From VRUE01 sp963737575 (GTDB lineage: Bacteria; Actinomycetota; Thermoleophilia; Solirubrobacterales; 70-9): DNA of 64,000 bases. The position numbers and the translations under genes are program-made. This document shows, one piece after another, positions 38,688 through 47,267 of this stretch; position 1 is the first letter of the stretch; the number at the start of each line of letters is the position of its first letter. The notes beneath the pieces were generated by a model. The model was not told where the DNA came from, searched no databases, and was given only the letters and a program-made list of their open reading frames with translations. The stretch spans positions 62,001 through 126,000 of the forward strand of contig CAVTTJ010000006.1 in assembly GCA_963737575.1 (NCBI GenBank), written 5' to 3'.

Positions 38688-39098
38688 CTAGCCCAGAGGC
38701 CTGATCCCTGCCAACTCCTTGCGATAGTGGTGTTTCGGGGGCTTTTCGCAGTACGGCGGGATCATTCCCGGCGGACATTTCGGCGGTTTGCAGTTCGGCC
38801 AGAATTCACCGGTCCAGCCCTTCGGGCAGGGTGGGTGGCATTTCGGCCAGAACGTCCCGGACCAGCCTTTCGGGCAGGGCGGCCGGCATCCGGGCCAGAA
38901 GGTGCCCGCCCAGCCTTTCGGACATGGCTTCCTGCAGTTCGGCCAGACGCCGACCCAACCGCTGCTGCAGTGATGGACGCTCCCCCCGCTGGGGTCGCCG
39001 CCTTGGGAGTGGCCGGTGGCGGAGGCGCCGCCAGGCGCAACCATCACCGCCGCGAGCAGCGCCGAGGTGAGGAAAAGACCGATTGAGAACTTGCGCAT
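38688..39098 (-). CDS. Secreted Cys-pair repeat protein (CPKGWxGxFWPxC repeats)
   Basis: A 136-residue exported protein. Signal peptide about 1-27 (ends GGASA). Residues 44-106 contain four tandem 15-16-residue units of the form CPKGWxGTFWPxCxPP, with Cys pairs at 44/55, 59/71, 75/87 and 91/103, then a shorter CPPGMIPPYC at 108-117. Ten Cys and many Trp/Pro imply a disulfide-stapled rod or glycan-binding surface protein. The DNA repeats with a 48-bp period. It is the first of three related secreted proteins and has its own leader with AAAGGAG. I know no named family for it. Confidence 0.72.
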   Translation of the reverse strand: MRKFSIGLFLTSALLAAVMVAPGGASATGHSQGGDPSGGSVHHCSSGWVGVWPNCRKPCPKGWAGTFWPGCRPPCPKGWSGTFWPKCHPPCPKGWTGEFWPNCKPPKCPPGMIPPYCEKPPKHHYRKELAGIRPLG

Positions 39099-39171
39099 CC
39101 AGGGCTCCTTTCGGGGATCTACCCACTTCTACGCACGCTCTTCCGTGTAACTGACAGCGATAACAGGACGG

Positions 39172-40629
39172 TTACGGCTGCGTCCAAACGAGGCTTTTCG
39201 CGGTGCCGATGCTGGCCCGCAGCCGGATGGGGCCGGCGGCGCTGAGACGGGTCATGAAGGGGCGCGGACGGCCCGCCGTCGCGACCGATGCGACCTGGTG
39301 CCAGCCGTCCTTTCGCCGGTCTTCGATTCGCACCCGCCCGGAGACGGGCGCGATCCCCCAGACCGTTACCGGGCCACGGCCGCCGCCGCGGTGTGCCACC
39401 AGCGGAAAGCTGAACGCGGTCCGTGAGGGCTTCGCGGCGCCGTCGAGCAGGAACGCTCCCGCCTGGCTCGAGAACGGATACCCGGCTTCCGGAGGGTCGT
39501 CGCGGATCTGCAGCGCCAGCGCGACCCGGGCTCCCTGGCGCCAGAACAGATAGAGGTCCTGCTCATACCAGCGGGCCTGGGTCGCGACCGGCACCCCGCG
39601 AGGGTCCGGCGGCGAGCTGTCGTACCAGAACTCGGTGACCCAGAGGGGCTTGTGGCGGGGCGGCACGACCGTCCGGTGCCGTACCGCTGCGCTGACGACA
39701 TCGGTGAGACGGCCGATGTCCGGGGTCGTCACGTCGAGCGGGCTGAGGGTGCTCTGCTGCGGTGGCCCGATCGCGATCGGGTGGTCGGAGAGGATGTCGA
39801 AATGTGCCCGCTCCGGGCATTTGGACCGAGCCAGTCGCGACCCCTTGAGGCAGAGCAGGCGCCGCAGGAAGACAACCGGCCGGGTGCGGTTCCCGCCCGG
39901 TTCGTCGCCGAAGGGGGCGAGGCTGCCGGCGATGACCCGGGCGCCCGGCTGGACCTCCTTCACGGCGGCGTAAAAGGCGTTCAGCAGGCCGCGGTAGAGG
40001 CCGGGCCCGACCGATCGCCGGCCGCGCCACTGGGGGCTGAGGTAGTCGTCGAGGTTGGGCTCGTTCCAGACCTCGAACAGCCGCACCGCGGACAGGGCGG
40101 CGCCCGGGTGGAGCGGGTCCGGGAAGCCGCCGCCGTAGCGGACGGCCAGTGCATGGGCGAACGCGGCGAGCGCTTCCGGCTGCGGCTTCCAGGTGCCGGC
40201 CTGGTCCCCGCGAGGCCGGCCGGGCGCTTCCGCCCACGCCGGAGCCGAGTAGACGGTCAGCATCACACGCTGGCCGTGGGCGACGGCGCCCCGGACCGCG
40301 GCGTCGGTTTGTGCCCAGAGATAGCCGCGCGAGGCGGGGTCGGCGGCATCGAACCCGGCCGGCGGGGAGGCCGGCGCGACCGCCGACCAGTGGACGTTGA
40401 CGCGGGCGACCGAGGCGCCGGTCTGCGCCGCGCGTTCGAACCACAGTTCCCTCGCGGCGGCGTCGTCGGAGATGAACATCTTGTCGCCGAAGCCGATCTC
40501 CAGCGGATGCGGAGCGGCATGCGCCGCGCCCGGGTGGGCGAGCAGGGCGACGGAGATTGCGAGCACAGCGGCAGGGCCGCCGAGGCGCCGAATTCCCCGC
40601 CGCTCAGGCCGGGCTGCGGTCGACCTCAC
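39172..40629 (-). CDS. Secreted glycoside hydrolase (clan GH-A, GH39/GH5-like)
   Basis: About 485 residues: a signal peptide (ends AHPGAAHAA), then a TIM-barrel glycosidase. Putative acid/base Glu lies in FEVWNEPNLDDY and nucleophile Glu in PLWVTEFWYDSSPPD, both clan GH-A landmarks. The C-terminal 100 residues form a beta domain. It probably trims the exopolysaccharide made by the neighbouring genes. The GTG at 40629 is preferred; an earlier GTG at 40671 would overlap the acetyltransferase gene by 68 nt instead of 26. Confidence 0.78.
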   Translation of the reverse strand: MRSTAARPERRGIRRLGGPAAVLAISVALLAHPGAAHAAPHPLEIGFGDKMFISDDAAARELWFERAAQTGASVARVNVHWSAVAPASPPAGFDAADPASRGYLWAQTDAAVRGAVAHGQRVMLTVYSAPAWAEAPGRPRGDQAGTWKPQPEALAAFAHALAVRYGGGFPDPLHPGAALSAVRLFEVWNEPNLDDYLSPQWRGRRSVGPGLYRGLLNAFYAAVKEVQPGARVIAGSLAPFGDEPGGNRTRPVVFLRRLLCLKGSRLARSKCPERAHFDILSDHPIAIGPPQQSTLSPLDVTTPDIGRLTDVVSAAVRHRTVVPPRHKPLWVTEFWYDSSPPDPRGVPVATQARWYEQDLYLFWRQGARVALALQIRDDPPEAGYPFSSQAGAFLLDGAAKPSRTAFSFPLVAHRGGGRGPVTVWGIAPVSGRVRIEDRRKDGWHQVASVATAGRPRPFMTRLSAAGPIRLRASIGTAKSLVWTQP

Positions 40630-41149
40630 GGAGCGGCGTCGCCGGTGCGCCGACAAGGACCATGGATTCACCGGGAATCGATCTTGTCAGGACCGCGTTG
40701 GCTCCGAGATGGCAGCCGTCGTCGACGTGGACCTCGGGCAGGACGCGGGCGCCGGGCCCGATCGTCACGCCGTCGCCGATCAACGTCCGTCCGGCGATCG
40801 TCGAGCAGCTCTGGATCGTGCAGTTGCGCCCGAGCCTCGCGGTTTCCGAGACGACGATTCCAGTGGGGTGGTAAATGCGGAGGCCAGGCCCGATAACCGC
40901 GCGATGGCCGATATCGGCGCCGGTGATCGCGTGGGTGATCTGCTTGATCGCCATCCCCAGCGGGTTCGACCGCCGGCCCACGCTCTGGGAGGCCCGCAGC
41001 CCGAGGATCGCCATGCCTTTGACCGTCAGCAGGCCCCGGGCCAGGAGGAGGGCCAGCTCCAGGGCTCCGCGCGGGGGCGGCCGGTGGAAGGTTCGGGCGA
41101 GGTCCTGGGCGACGATGTCCAGGGCCCGAGTCGGCGCCGGGTCAGCCAT
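40604..41149 (-). CDS. Serine acetyltransferase-like hexapeptide-repeat acyltransferase
   Basis: A 181-residue trimeric left-handed beta-helix protein. Hexapeptide repeats run from about residue 85 (DIGHRAVIGPGLRIYHPTGI, then LGRNCTIQSCSTIAGRTLIG), with the lid region and GAPATPLREV near the end. The N-terminal helices resemble serine O-acetyltransferase, but in this cluster a role in O-acetylating sugar or glycan is at least as likely. Its start lies 8 nt inside the upstream gene and its stop overlaps the glycosidase start: a three-gene operon. Confidence 0.8.
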   Translation of the reverse strand: MADPAPTRALDIVAQDLARTFHRPPPRGALELALLLARGLLTVKGMAILGLRASQSVGRRSNPLGMAIKQITHAITGADIGHRAVIGPGLRIYHPTGIVVSETARLGRNCTIQSCSTIAGRTLIGDGVTIGPGARVLPEVHVDDGCHLGANAVLTRSIPGESMVLVGAPATPLREVDRSPA

Positions 41150-41630
41150 CCAGCTGCGAGGTGCGCCCGGACCGGCGCCGGCCGATCCCGAAGGCCGTTG
41201 CCGCGATCGCGCCGCTCGCGATCAGCAGCGGCAGGAGCAGACCCATCCCGCTCGAGCCGCTCGTGCCCGTGAGCTGACTGACGACCTGGCCGACGCGGGA
41301 GGAGCCACTCGGGTCTCCCGATTCCCGACCGGCGCTGCCTGTGAGAGATGCCTTCGGCGCTCCTTCGGCGGCGAGGCGGGCCGCAGCCTGGCCGTCGGCG
41401 CCCATCCGATCGAGCCGTTCGGCGTTGGCGCGGCCGATCGCCGCCGCGGGCGACCGGCCGCCACCGCCACCGCTGTCGGTCGGCTTGCCGCCGGTGACGG
41501 TGGGTGAGGTTTCGACGTACTGTTCGGCCCCTGAGAGCCCCGGCGGAACCTGCTGGGCCTGGGCCTCGGCCGCGGCGCCGAGCAGCAGCGCCGCGGCGCC
41601 CAGCATGGTCGCGATTCGGATCGGTCCCAT
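41142..41630 (-). CDS. Secreted, C-terminally membrane-anchored protein of unknown function
   Basis: A 162-residue protein. Signal peptide (ATMLGAAALLLGAAAEAQAQ), a low-complexity Gly/Ser/Ala-rich body, then a hydrophobic helix (SGMGLLLPLLIASGAIAATA) and a short basic tail (GIGRRRSGRTSQLDG). The layout is like a cell-wall-anchored protein but without LPXTG. The ATG at 41630 is used; longer frames lack a signal peptide at the right place. GTATAT lies 6 nt before it. It heads the operon with the acetyltransferase and glycosidase. Confidence 0.65.
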   Translation of the reverse strand: MGPIRIATMLGAAALLLGAAAEAQAQQVPPGLSGAEQYVETSPTVTGGKPTDSGGGGGRSPAAAIGRANAERLDRMGADGQAAARLAAEGAPKASLTGSAGRESGDPSGSSRVGQVVSQLTGTSGSSGMGLLLPLLIASGAIAATAFGIGRRRSGRTSQLDG

Positions 41631-41655
41631 TACCGGATATACGCGGCCTCGCCGA

Positions 41656-41694
41656 GATTCCTGACACCCGGGTGAGGCTTTTTCGTCAGGAATC
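41656..41694. promoter_or_regulatory. Divergent promoter with mirrored GTCAGGAATC elements
   Basis: GATTCCTGAC (41656-41665) and GTCAGGAATC (41685-41694) are perfect inverted 10-mers separated by 19 nt, between the divergent genes at 41630 (minus) and 41720 (plus). On the plus strand GGAATC plus 17 nt plus CCGTTC fits a GGAAC-N17-CGTT ECF-type promoter. The mirrored copy could serve the minus-strand gene. Confidence 0.45.
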
Positions 41695-41719
41695 GCGACC
41701 CTCGTCCGTACCCGTTCAC

Positions 41720-43675
41720 ATGGAACACACGGAGGCACGCGCCTCAATACCGCGTGGCTCGTTTCAGGCTGCCCTCGACCGCGTCGACTTCCAGGGCGTC
41801 GCCGTCTGGCTGCTCGGTTTCCTGCTGGTCGTCTACCTCGCCCTCAACGGCGGCGGCTACGACCCGGTCATCCGCAACCAGCTCGGGATCGCGGTCTGGT
41901 GGGGCGTGCTGCTCGGCCTCGCGGTAGGCGCCCTGCCGCTGAACCGGCTCCGCTATGGCTCCTGGGTCGGCCTCGCCCTCCTCGCCGCCTACGTCGGCTG
42001 GGTCGCCCTCAGCTCGGCCTGGTCGACCACGCCCGAGGGAAGCGTCGCCGACCTCGGACGGGTGACGACCTATCTCGGGATCTTCGCCTTGGCCCTCTCG
42101 ATCCGCGGCAGCCAGGGGGCGCGGCGGATGGTCTCCGCCCTCGGCGCCGCGATCGCCGTCGTCGCCGTCGTCGCCCTGCTCTCGCGCCTGCACCCGGCCT
42201 GGTTTCCCGACGCGCGCGAAACCGCGCTGTTCTTCGGCCGCCAGCGGGAACGCCTCGCCTACCCGCTCGGCTACTGGAACGGGGTCGCCTCGCTCGTATC
42301 GATCGGGATCCCGCTCGTCCTCTACGCCGCCACATCGGCCCGCAACCTCGCCGTCCGGGCGCTCGCCGCCGCAACGCTTCCGGCGATGGGTCTGACCGTC
42401 TATCTCACCTTCTCCCGCGGCGGCGCACTCACCGCGCTCGTCGCCCTCGTCCTCTTCCTGGCGCTCGCCCACGACCGCTTTCCGCGGGTCATCACGACGC
42501 TCATGGCCGCGGCCGGCGCGGCGATCCTGATTGCCGCGACGGGCCAGCGCGACGCTCTCGACGCCGGCCTCACAAACGCCGCGGCGATCGACCAGGGCAA
42601 CCAGATCCTGGCGATGACCGTCGTCGTCTGCGGCGGCGTCGGCCTGATCCAGGCCGGCCTCTCCCTCACGCTGCGAAACGGGCCGCGCCCGGCCTGGAGC
42701 CGGCCGTCGCGGCGGGCCTCGGCGATCGCGGTCGGAGCCCTTGCGGCCGTGGTCCTGATCGCCGCGATCGGCGCCGGCGCTCCGGGAAAGGCCTCGGACG
42801 GCTGGCACGAATTTACCGGCGCGAAGAGCACGACCGCCGGCTCGTCGCGGCTCGAGAGCTTCAGCAGCAACGGTCGCTGGCCGCTCTGGAAGGCGGCGCT
42901 GAAGGAGAATGAGAGCGCCACGATCGCCGGCCGGGGGTCGGGGTCGTTCGAGGTCTGGTGGGCCGAGCACGGCACCGGCGGCGGCTTCGTCCGCGACGCC
43001 CACTCGCTCTACCTCGAGACCCTGGGCGAGCTCGGCATCGTCGGCCTCGCCCTGATCGTGGCCTTCCTCGGCTGGGTCCTGGTGGTGGGCGGAATGCGAT
43101 ACCGAGACGCCGCTCGCGGCCGGCGCTCCCAGCTTGCGGCTGCGCTCGCGGGCTGCGCCGCGTTCTGCGTCGGCGCCTCCTTCGACTGGCTCTGGGAACT
43201 GGCGGTGATCCCGATCGCCTTCCTTCTCCTCGCCTCGGTCCTGGTCAGCGCCGGCGACAGGCCGCGCCGGGAGCCGCTGCGCCTCGGGCTCAGGATCGGC
43301 GCCGTCGCGGTCTCGCTGGCCGCTATGGTCGCGATCGCGATGCCGCTCTCGGCCACCACGTCGATCCAGCGCAGCCAGAGCCAGGCCGGGGCCGCGGACC
43401 TCCCCGCCGCCCTGCAGAGCGCCCGCGACGCGCACCGCGTCGAGCCGTTTGCGGCCGAACCCCTCGTGCAGGAAGCCCTCGTCCTCGAGTCTGAGGGGAG
43501 ACTGGGCCCGGCGGCCGCGGCGATCTCGGAGGCCAATCGGGCCGAACCCGACGAATGGCGCGCCTGGCTGGTGCGCTCGCGGGTCGAAGCCGAGCGCGGC
43601 AACGCGGCCGAGTCCCTCGCCGCCTATCGCAGCGCCCGCTCGCTCAACCCCAGATCGAGGCTGTTCGAATCATGA
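41720..43675 (+). CDS. O-antigen ligase-like membrane protein with C-terminal TPR region
   Basis: A 651-residue polytopic protein. About 12 membrane helices are interrupted by the large external loop of the Wzy/WaaL type (about residues 350-420, including GRGSGSFEVWWAEHGTGG and VRDAHSLYLETLGELGIVG). The last 110 residues are TPR-like (PLVQEALVLESEGRLGPAAA and on). Such proteins polymerise or ligate polysaccharide on the outer side of the membrane. The ATG at 41720 fits the first helix. Its stop overlaps the start of a 71-residue protein (ATGA). Confidence 0.85.
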   Translation: MEHTEARASIPRGSFQAALDRVDFQGVAVWLLGFLLVVYLALNGGGYDPVIRNQLGIAVWWGVLLGLAVGALPLNRLRYGSWVGLALLAAYVGWVALSSAWSTTPEGSVADLGRVTTYLGIFALALSIRGSQGARRMVSALGAAIAVVAVVALLSRLHPAWFPDARETALFFGRQRERLAYPLGYWNGVASLVSIGIPLVLYAATSARNLAVRALAAATLPAMGLTVYLTFSRGGALTALVALVLFLALAHDRFPRVITTLMAAAGAAILIAATGQRDALDAGLTNAAAIDQGNQILAMTVVVCGGVGLIQAGLSLTLRNGPRPAWSRPSRRASAIAVGALAAVVLIAAIGAGAPGKASDGWHEFTGAKSTTAGSSRLESFSSNGRWPLWKAALKENESATIAGRGSGSFEVWWAEHGTGGGFVRDAHSLYLETLGELGIVGLALIVAFLGWVLVVGGMRYRDAARGRRSQLAAALAGCAAFCVGASFDWLWELAVIPIAFLLLASVLVSAGDRPRREPLRLGLRIGAVAVSLAAMVAIAMPLSATTSIQRSQSQAGAADLPAALQSARDAHRVEPFAAEPLVQEALVLESEGRLGPAAAAISEANRAEPDEWRAWLVRSRVEAERGNAAESLAAYRSARSLNPRSRLFES

Positions 43676-43887
43676 GCGAGGACAGGCTCGCCGAACGGCT
43701 CGAGCGCGAGCGGCCGGTGCCGGCACCGGCCTTCCGCGGAGACCTGCGGAGGCGGCTGATGAAGGGCTCGCGGCGATCCGCCACCCAGCCGGTTCGCACC
43801 TGGGCTCTCTCCTACCTCGGCGCCGGGACGCTCTGCCTGGTGGTCGCCGCCGCGGGGCTCGTCGGCGCCGGCCCATTTGCCGCCTAG
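43672..43887 (+). CDS. Small single-span membrane protein
   Basis: A 71-residue protein: an amphipathic N-terminus (LAERLERERPVPAPAFRGDL followed by RRRLM) precedes one membrane helix (TWALSYLGAGTLCLVVAAAG). The ATG overlaps the stop of the O-antigen ligase-like gene by 4 nt, so the two are translationally coupled and may interact. The N-terminal motif recalls cytoplasmic segments of small anti-sigma or accessory proteins, but I cannot assign it. Confidence 0.6.
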   Translation: MSEDRLAERLERERPVPAPAFRGDLRRRLMKGSRRSATQPVRTWALSYLGAGTLCLVVAAAGLVGAGPFAA

Positions 43888-43901
43888 ACCGAAGGGAGGC
43901 G

Positions 43902-45370
43902 TTAGTTGGCGCCGCGCCGGAACAGCACCACCGGAACGGTCCGCGCGAGCAGCTTCAGGTCATGCCACATCGACCAGTTGGCGATGTAGGCGTAGTCGGC
44001 CTCGAGCATCTCGCGGAACGGGATGTTGTTCCGTCCCAGCACCTGCCAGTAGCCGGTCACGCCGGGGACGAGATCGAGCCGGTGCCGCTTCCACCCCTTG
44101 ACGTTGCGGTCGTCACGCTCGCTCAGCGGTCGCGGGCCGACCATGCTCATCTCGCCCTTGAGCACGTTCCACAGCTGCGGAAGCTCGTCGAGGCTGCTCT
44201 TGCGCAGGAAGCGCCCGACCCGCGTCACCCGCGGGTCGCGCTCCATCACGAGCCAGTCGGGGTCGACGCTGCGGTGCATGAGGTCGTCGTCGAGGCGGTC
44301 CGCCTCCGGGATCATCGTCCGGAACTTGAACAGCTGGAACCGCTTGCCGTGCTTGCCGACCCGGGTCTGGCGGTAGAGCACCGAGCCCTCTGAATCGACC
44401 CGAACCGCCAGGGCGACCACCGCCATCAACGGGGCGGTGAGGGTCAGGAGCACCGCCGACGCGCCCACGTCGAGTCCGCGCTTCATCGTCCTTGAGACGG
44501 GCGAGAGGACCGGCGGGTTCGACGTCAGGATCCCGACGCCCTCGACGTGGTTGATCTCCACTCCGGGCAGGAGCAGGCTTTTCGCCCCGGGAAGCAGCTG
44601 AAGCGCAGGCCCTCGCGGTGGCAGATGTGCATCAGGTTCTGGACCCTGTCTTCGGGCAGGTAGCTCGAGTCGAGCCGGACGACGAGGTGGTCGAACCGCC
44701 TCGAGCCGATCAGGGCTTCGAGGTCGTCGATCCCGCCGGAGACCTCGAGCCCGAGCTCGCCCGAGGCCTCGGCCCCGGTCGCCGCCCCGACCAGGGCCAT
44801 CTGGTACTCGGGGTGATTCCTGAGCTTCCGGCGCAGCATCTTGACGTCGGCGAGCGGCGCCAGCGCGAATACCCGCTCAGGCCCCTGCAGCCGCAGGTTG
44901 AGAACTCGAAGCCCGGCCCGGAGCCCGCCGATGAGCGGCAGCGCCAGCGCTCCGAAGAGGGCGAGTTCGACGAATTCGAGCCTGCCGACCGGCATGTACC
45001 GGAAGAACAGCCAGGTGCCGAGCGCCCCGATCACGAGCGCGTGGAACAGCGTCGAGACGTCGTCCAGATGGGTGGGCTCGAAGCGGGTGACCGGGCGCTG
45101 GTACAGCCCGTAGGCCCGGAAGAGGAGAACCCAGGCCGGCAGCAGCGGGAGGATCCACAGTGAGTCCGAGAGCCCGTCGCCGCGACCCGTGATCGCGAAA
45201 GAGAGCGCGAGCGCGAGCCAGAGACCGAGGGCGTCGGCGACGAGCAGCGCCCGCCTCAGCGCGAAGTCGCGGCCGCGGTGCCGGGACCGGACCATCCGCG
45301 CCGACACTTCCGCCGGGATCTCGGTGGGCTGGGGGACGAAGGTCCCGCCAAGGGCATCCACGGTCTTCAT
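43902..45370 (-). CDS. Polyprenyl-phosphate sugar-1-phosphate transferase, reading frame interrupted
   Basis: Together the two frames encode one WbaP/WcaJ-type initiating transferase of about 489 residues. The N-terminal part (44597-45370, ATG at 45370) has four membrane helices and a nucleotide-binding-like domain. The C-terminal part (from about 44594 to 43902) is the catalytic domain: MKRGLDVGASAVLLTL, FKFRTMIPEAD, SLDELPQLWNVLKGEMSMVG, PGVTGYWQVLGRN. At about 44596 one base appears to be missing: LRFS should continue as LLPGAKSLLLPGVEINHVEG. It starts EPS repeat-unit synthesis on undecaprenyl phosphate. Probably a sequencing indel; a recent mutation is possible. Confidence 0.85.
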
Positions 45371-45472
45371 TGCGAGAACGGCTTCTACCGGCGGGTGCCG
45401 CGCGGCGCTGTCATTTTCTGGTGAACCCCGTCGAATATTGACCTGACGGCGGAGCCGGGGTCTTTTGCGTTT

Positions 45473-45506
45473 TTTTAACAACCCGGCCTGGCGATTGCGG
45501 TCTGAT
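45473..45506 (+). promoter_or_regulatory. Shared EPS promoter, copy 1 (TTTTAACAA-N19-TCTGAT)
   Basis: TTTTAACAA at 45473-45481 and TCTGAT at 45501-45506 are separated by exactly 19 nt, as in copy 2 at 47225-47258. Ten of the 19 spacer positions also match, including TGCG just before the second box. The distance to the ATG at 45523 is 16 nt. Confidence 0.65.
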
Positions 45507-45522
45507 TTCGCAACCACCGTTC

Positions 45523-47178
45523 ATGACCGGACCTCCTCGATCAATGGAAGACGCCCCGACCCGCTCCGAGCTGGAGCGGGTCCTCTCGATACTCCGCCGC
45601 CGCGCCGGGATCATCGCTCTCTGCGTCCTCGTCGTCGGCGCCGCCGCTCTGGGGGCCTCCCTCCTGCAGCAAAAGGAGTACCAATCGACCGCTTCCCTCC
45701 TCTTCCGCGACCCCGGGTTCGCCGACGCGCTTTTCGAATCCAGCGCCCCCGTGACCGGCGGCGACGCATCGCGCGAAGCGGCGACCAACGTGCAGCTGGT
45801 CGGCCTCGACACCGTCGCCGCCAGGACTGCCGCGACGCTGCGCGGGGAAGGCGGCGGCCCGGGCCCCGACCGGAGCCTCGCCGACGTCACCGAAAAGGAA
45901 GTCAAGAACATGATCGCCGTCTCGGGAGGAGGCGAATCCGACATCGTCTCGGTGACCGCGACCTCGACGGTCCCCGCGCAGGCGCAGCTGGTCGCCAACA
46001 CGTTCGCCCGCGAGTTCATCGACTTTCGAGCCGAAGCTGACCGGACCAAGCTCCTGCAGGCGAAGGGGTTGGCGAACCGCGAGTTCGGCAGGCTGACTCC
46101 GCAGGAGCAGCAGGAACCGCGCGGCGAAACGCTCGGCCGGGCGGCGGAGCGGCTCGGCGTCCTGGCGTCGCTGCAGACCGGGAACGCGGAGCTCGTCCAG
46201 CATGCCCAGCGCCCGACCTCTCCGTCCTCGCCTTCCCTGGCCAAAAACACCCTGATCGGGCTCTTCCTCGGCCTCCTGATCGGGGTCGGCCTTGCCTTCG
46301 TGCTCGAGCAGCTGAACAGGCGACTTCGCGATCCCGACGAGGCGCGGGAGGCGTTCGAACTTCCCGTGCTGGGGACGATCCCGTTCAGCAAGGCGATCCA
46401 CTCCGCGAACCAGGGCCTGGCCGGCAACGCCGGCGATCTTCCGTTCGGGGACAACGAAGCGTTCAGGATGCTGCACGCCTCCCTCCGCTACTTCAACGTC
46501 GACAAGGACGTGCGCTCGGTCCTGATCACGGCGGAGGCGGCGGAGGCGGGCAAGAGCACGATCGCCTGGAATCTCGCCCGCGTCGCTGCGAGCTCGCTGC
46601 GGGCGGTCCTCGTCGAGAGCGACCTTCGCAAGCCCAGTCTCGCCCAGCAGCACGGCCTGCGGCCCAGTCCCGGTCTCGCCGAGCTCCTGACCCATCAGCT
46701 CAGCCTCGACGAAGCGATCCAGTCCTTCTCCCTGGCCCCGCACAACGGGAGCGGCGAGGAGCGCTCGCAATCCCTCGACGTGATCGTCTCCGGCGCCATT
46801 CCCCCAAACCCGGCCGAGTTGCTCGAGAGCCAGGCGATGGGAGAGACCCTGGCGCGACTGAAGGAGCGCTACGACCTGGTCGTCGTCGACACCGCCCCGC
46901 TCGACATCGTCTCCGACGCGTTCCCCCTCTTGCGACAGGTCGACGGGGTGATGATCGTCGCGCGGATGGGGCGGACGACGCGAGATGGGGCGCGGCGGAT
47001 GCGGGAACGGCTGCACAGCCTCGACGCCAACGTCCTCGGCATCGTCGCCAACGCGATCAAGATCGGCCGCAATCAGAAGTATGGCTACGGGCAGTACGGG
47101 GCCTACGGAGCGGCGCCCACCAACGGGGGGCCACCCACGGGCCCTCGCGACCGCACACCGAGCCTGCCGGTCCGATAG
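45523..47178 (+). CDS. Polysaccharide co-polymerase fused to bacterial tyrosine kinase
   Basis: A 551-residue protein. A Wzz-like domain (helix 1 about 29-48, helix 2 about 243-262) is followed by a cytosolic BY-kinase domain. Walker A reads TAEAAEAGKST near residue 340 instead of the usual TSxxPGEGKST. Walker A' is LVESDLRKPSL and Walker B LVVVDTAPLD. A C-terminal Tyr cluster (YGYGQYGAYG) is the autophosphorylation tail. It controls chain length and export of the EPS. Start ATG 45523 or 45544. Confidence 0.88.
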   Translation: MTGPPRSMEDAPTRSELERVLSILRRRAGIIALCVLVVGAAALGASLLQQKEYQSTASLLFRDPGFADALFESSAPVTGGDASREAATNVQLVGLDTVAARTAATLRGEGGGPGPDRSLADVTEKEVKNMIAVSGGGESDIVSVTATSTVPAQAQLVANTFAREFIDFRAEADRTKLLQAKGLANREFGRLTPQEQQEPRGETLGRAAERLGVLASLQTGNAELVQHAQRPTSPSSPSLAKNTLIGLFLGLLIGVGLAFVLEQLNRRLRDPDEAREAFELPVLGTIPFSKAIHSANQGLAGNAGDLPFGDNEAFRMLHASLRYFNVDKDVRSVLITAEAAEAGKSTIAWNLARVAASSLRAVLVESDLRKPSLAQQHGLRPSPGLAELLTHQLSLDEAIQSFSLAPHNGSGEERSQSLDVIVSGAIPPNPAELLESQAMGETLARLKERYDLVVVDTAPLDIVSDAFPLLRQVDGVMIVARMGRTTRDGARRMRERLHSLDANVLGIVANAIKIGRNQKYGYGQYGAYGAAPTNGGPPTGPRDRTPSLPVR

Positions 47179-47224
47179 TCGGGCTCGCCATCCCACGTCC
47201 AGAGCCGTTCGGACGTTCGCCTTC

Positions 47225-47258
47225 TTTTAACAAGGGGCCGGGGGGAATGCGATCTGAT
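47225..47258 (+). promoter_or_regulatory. Shared EPS promoter, copy 2 (TTTTAACAA-N19-TCTGAT)
   Basis: TTTTAACAA (47225-47233), 19-nt spacer, TCTGAT (47253-47258), then 9 nt to the ATG at 47268. Over the 34 bp, 25 positions are identical to copy 1 at 45473-45506. An in-frame ATG at 47247 lies inside the promoter, so it is not the start. Confidence 0.65.
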
Positions 47259-47267
47259 CCCCGCTGC

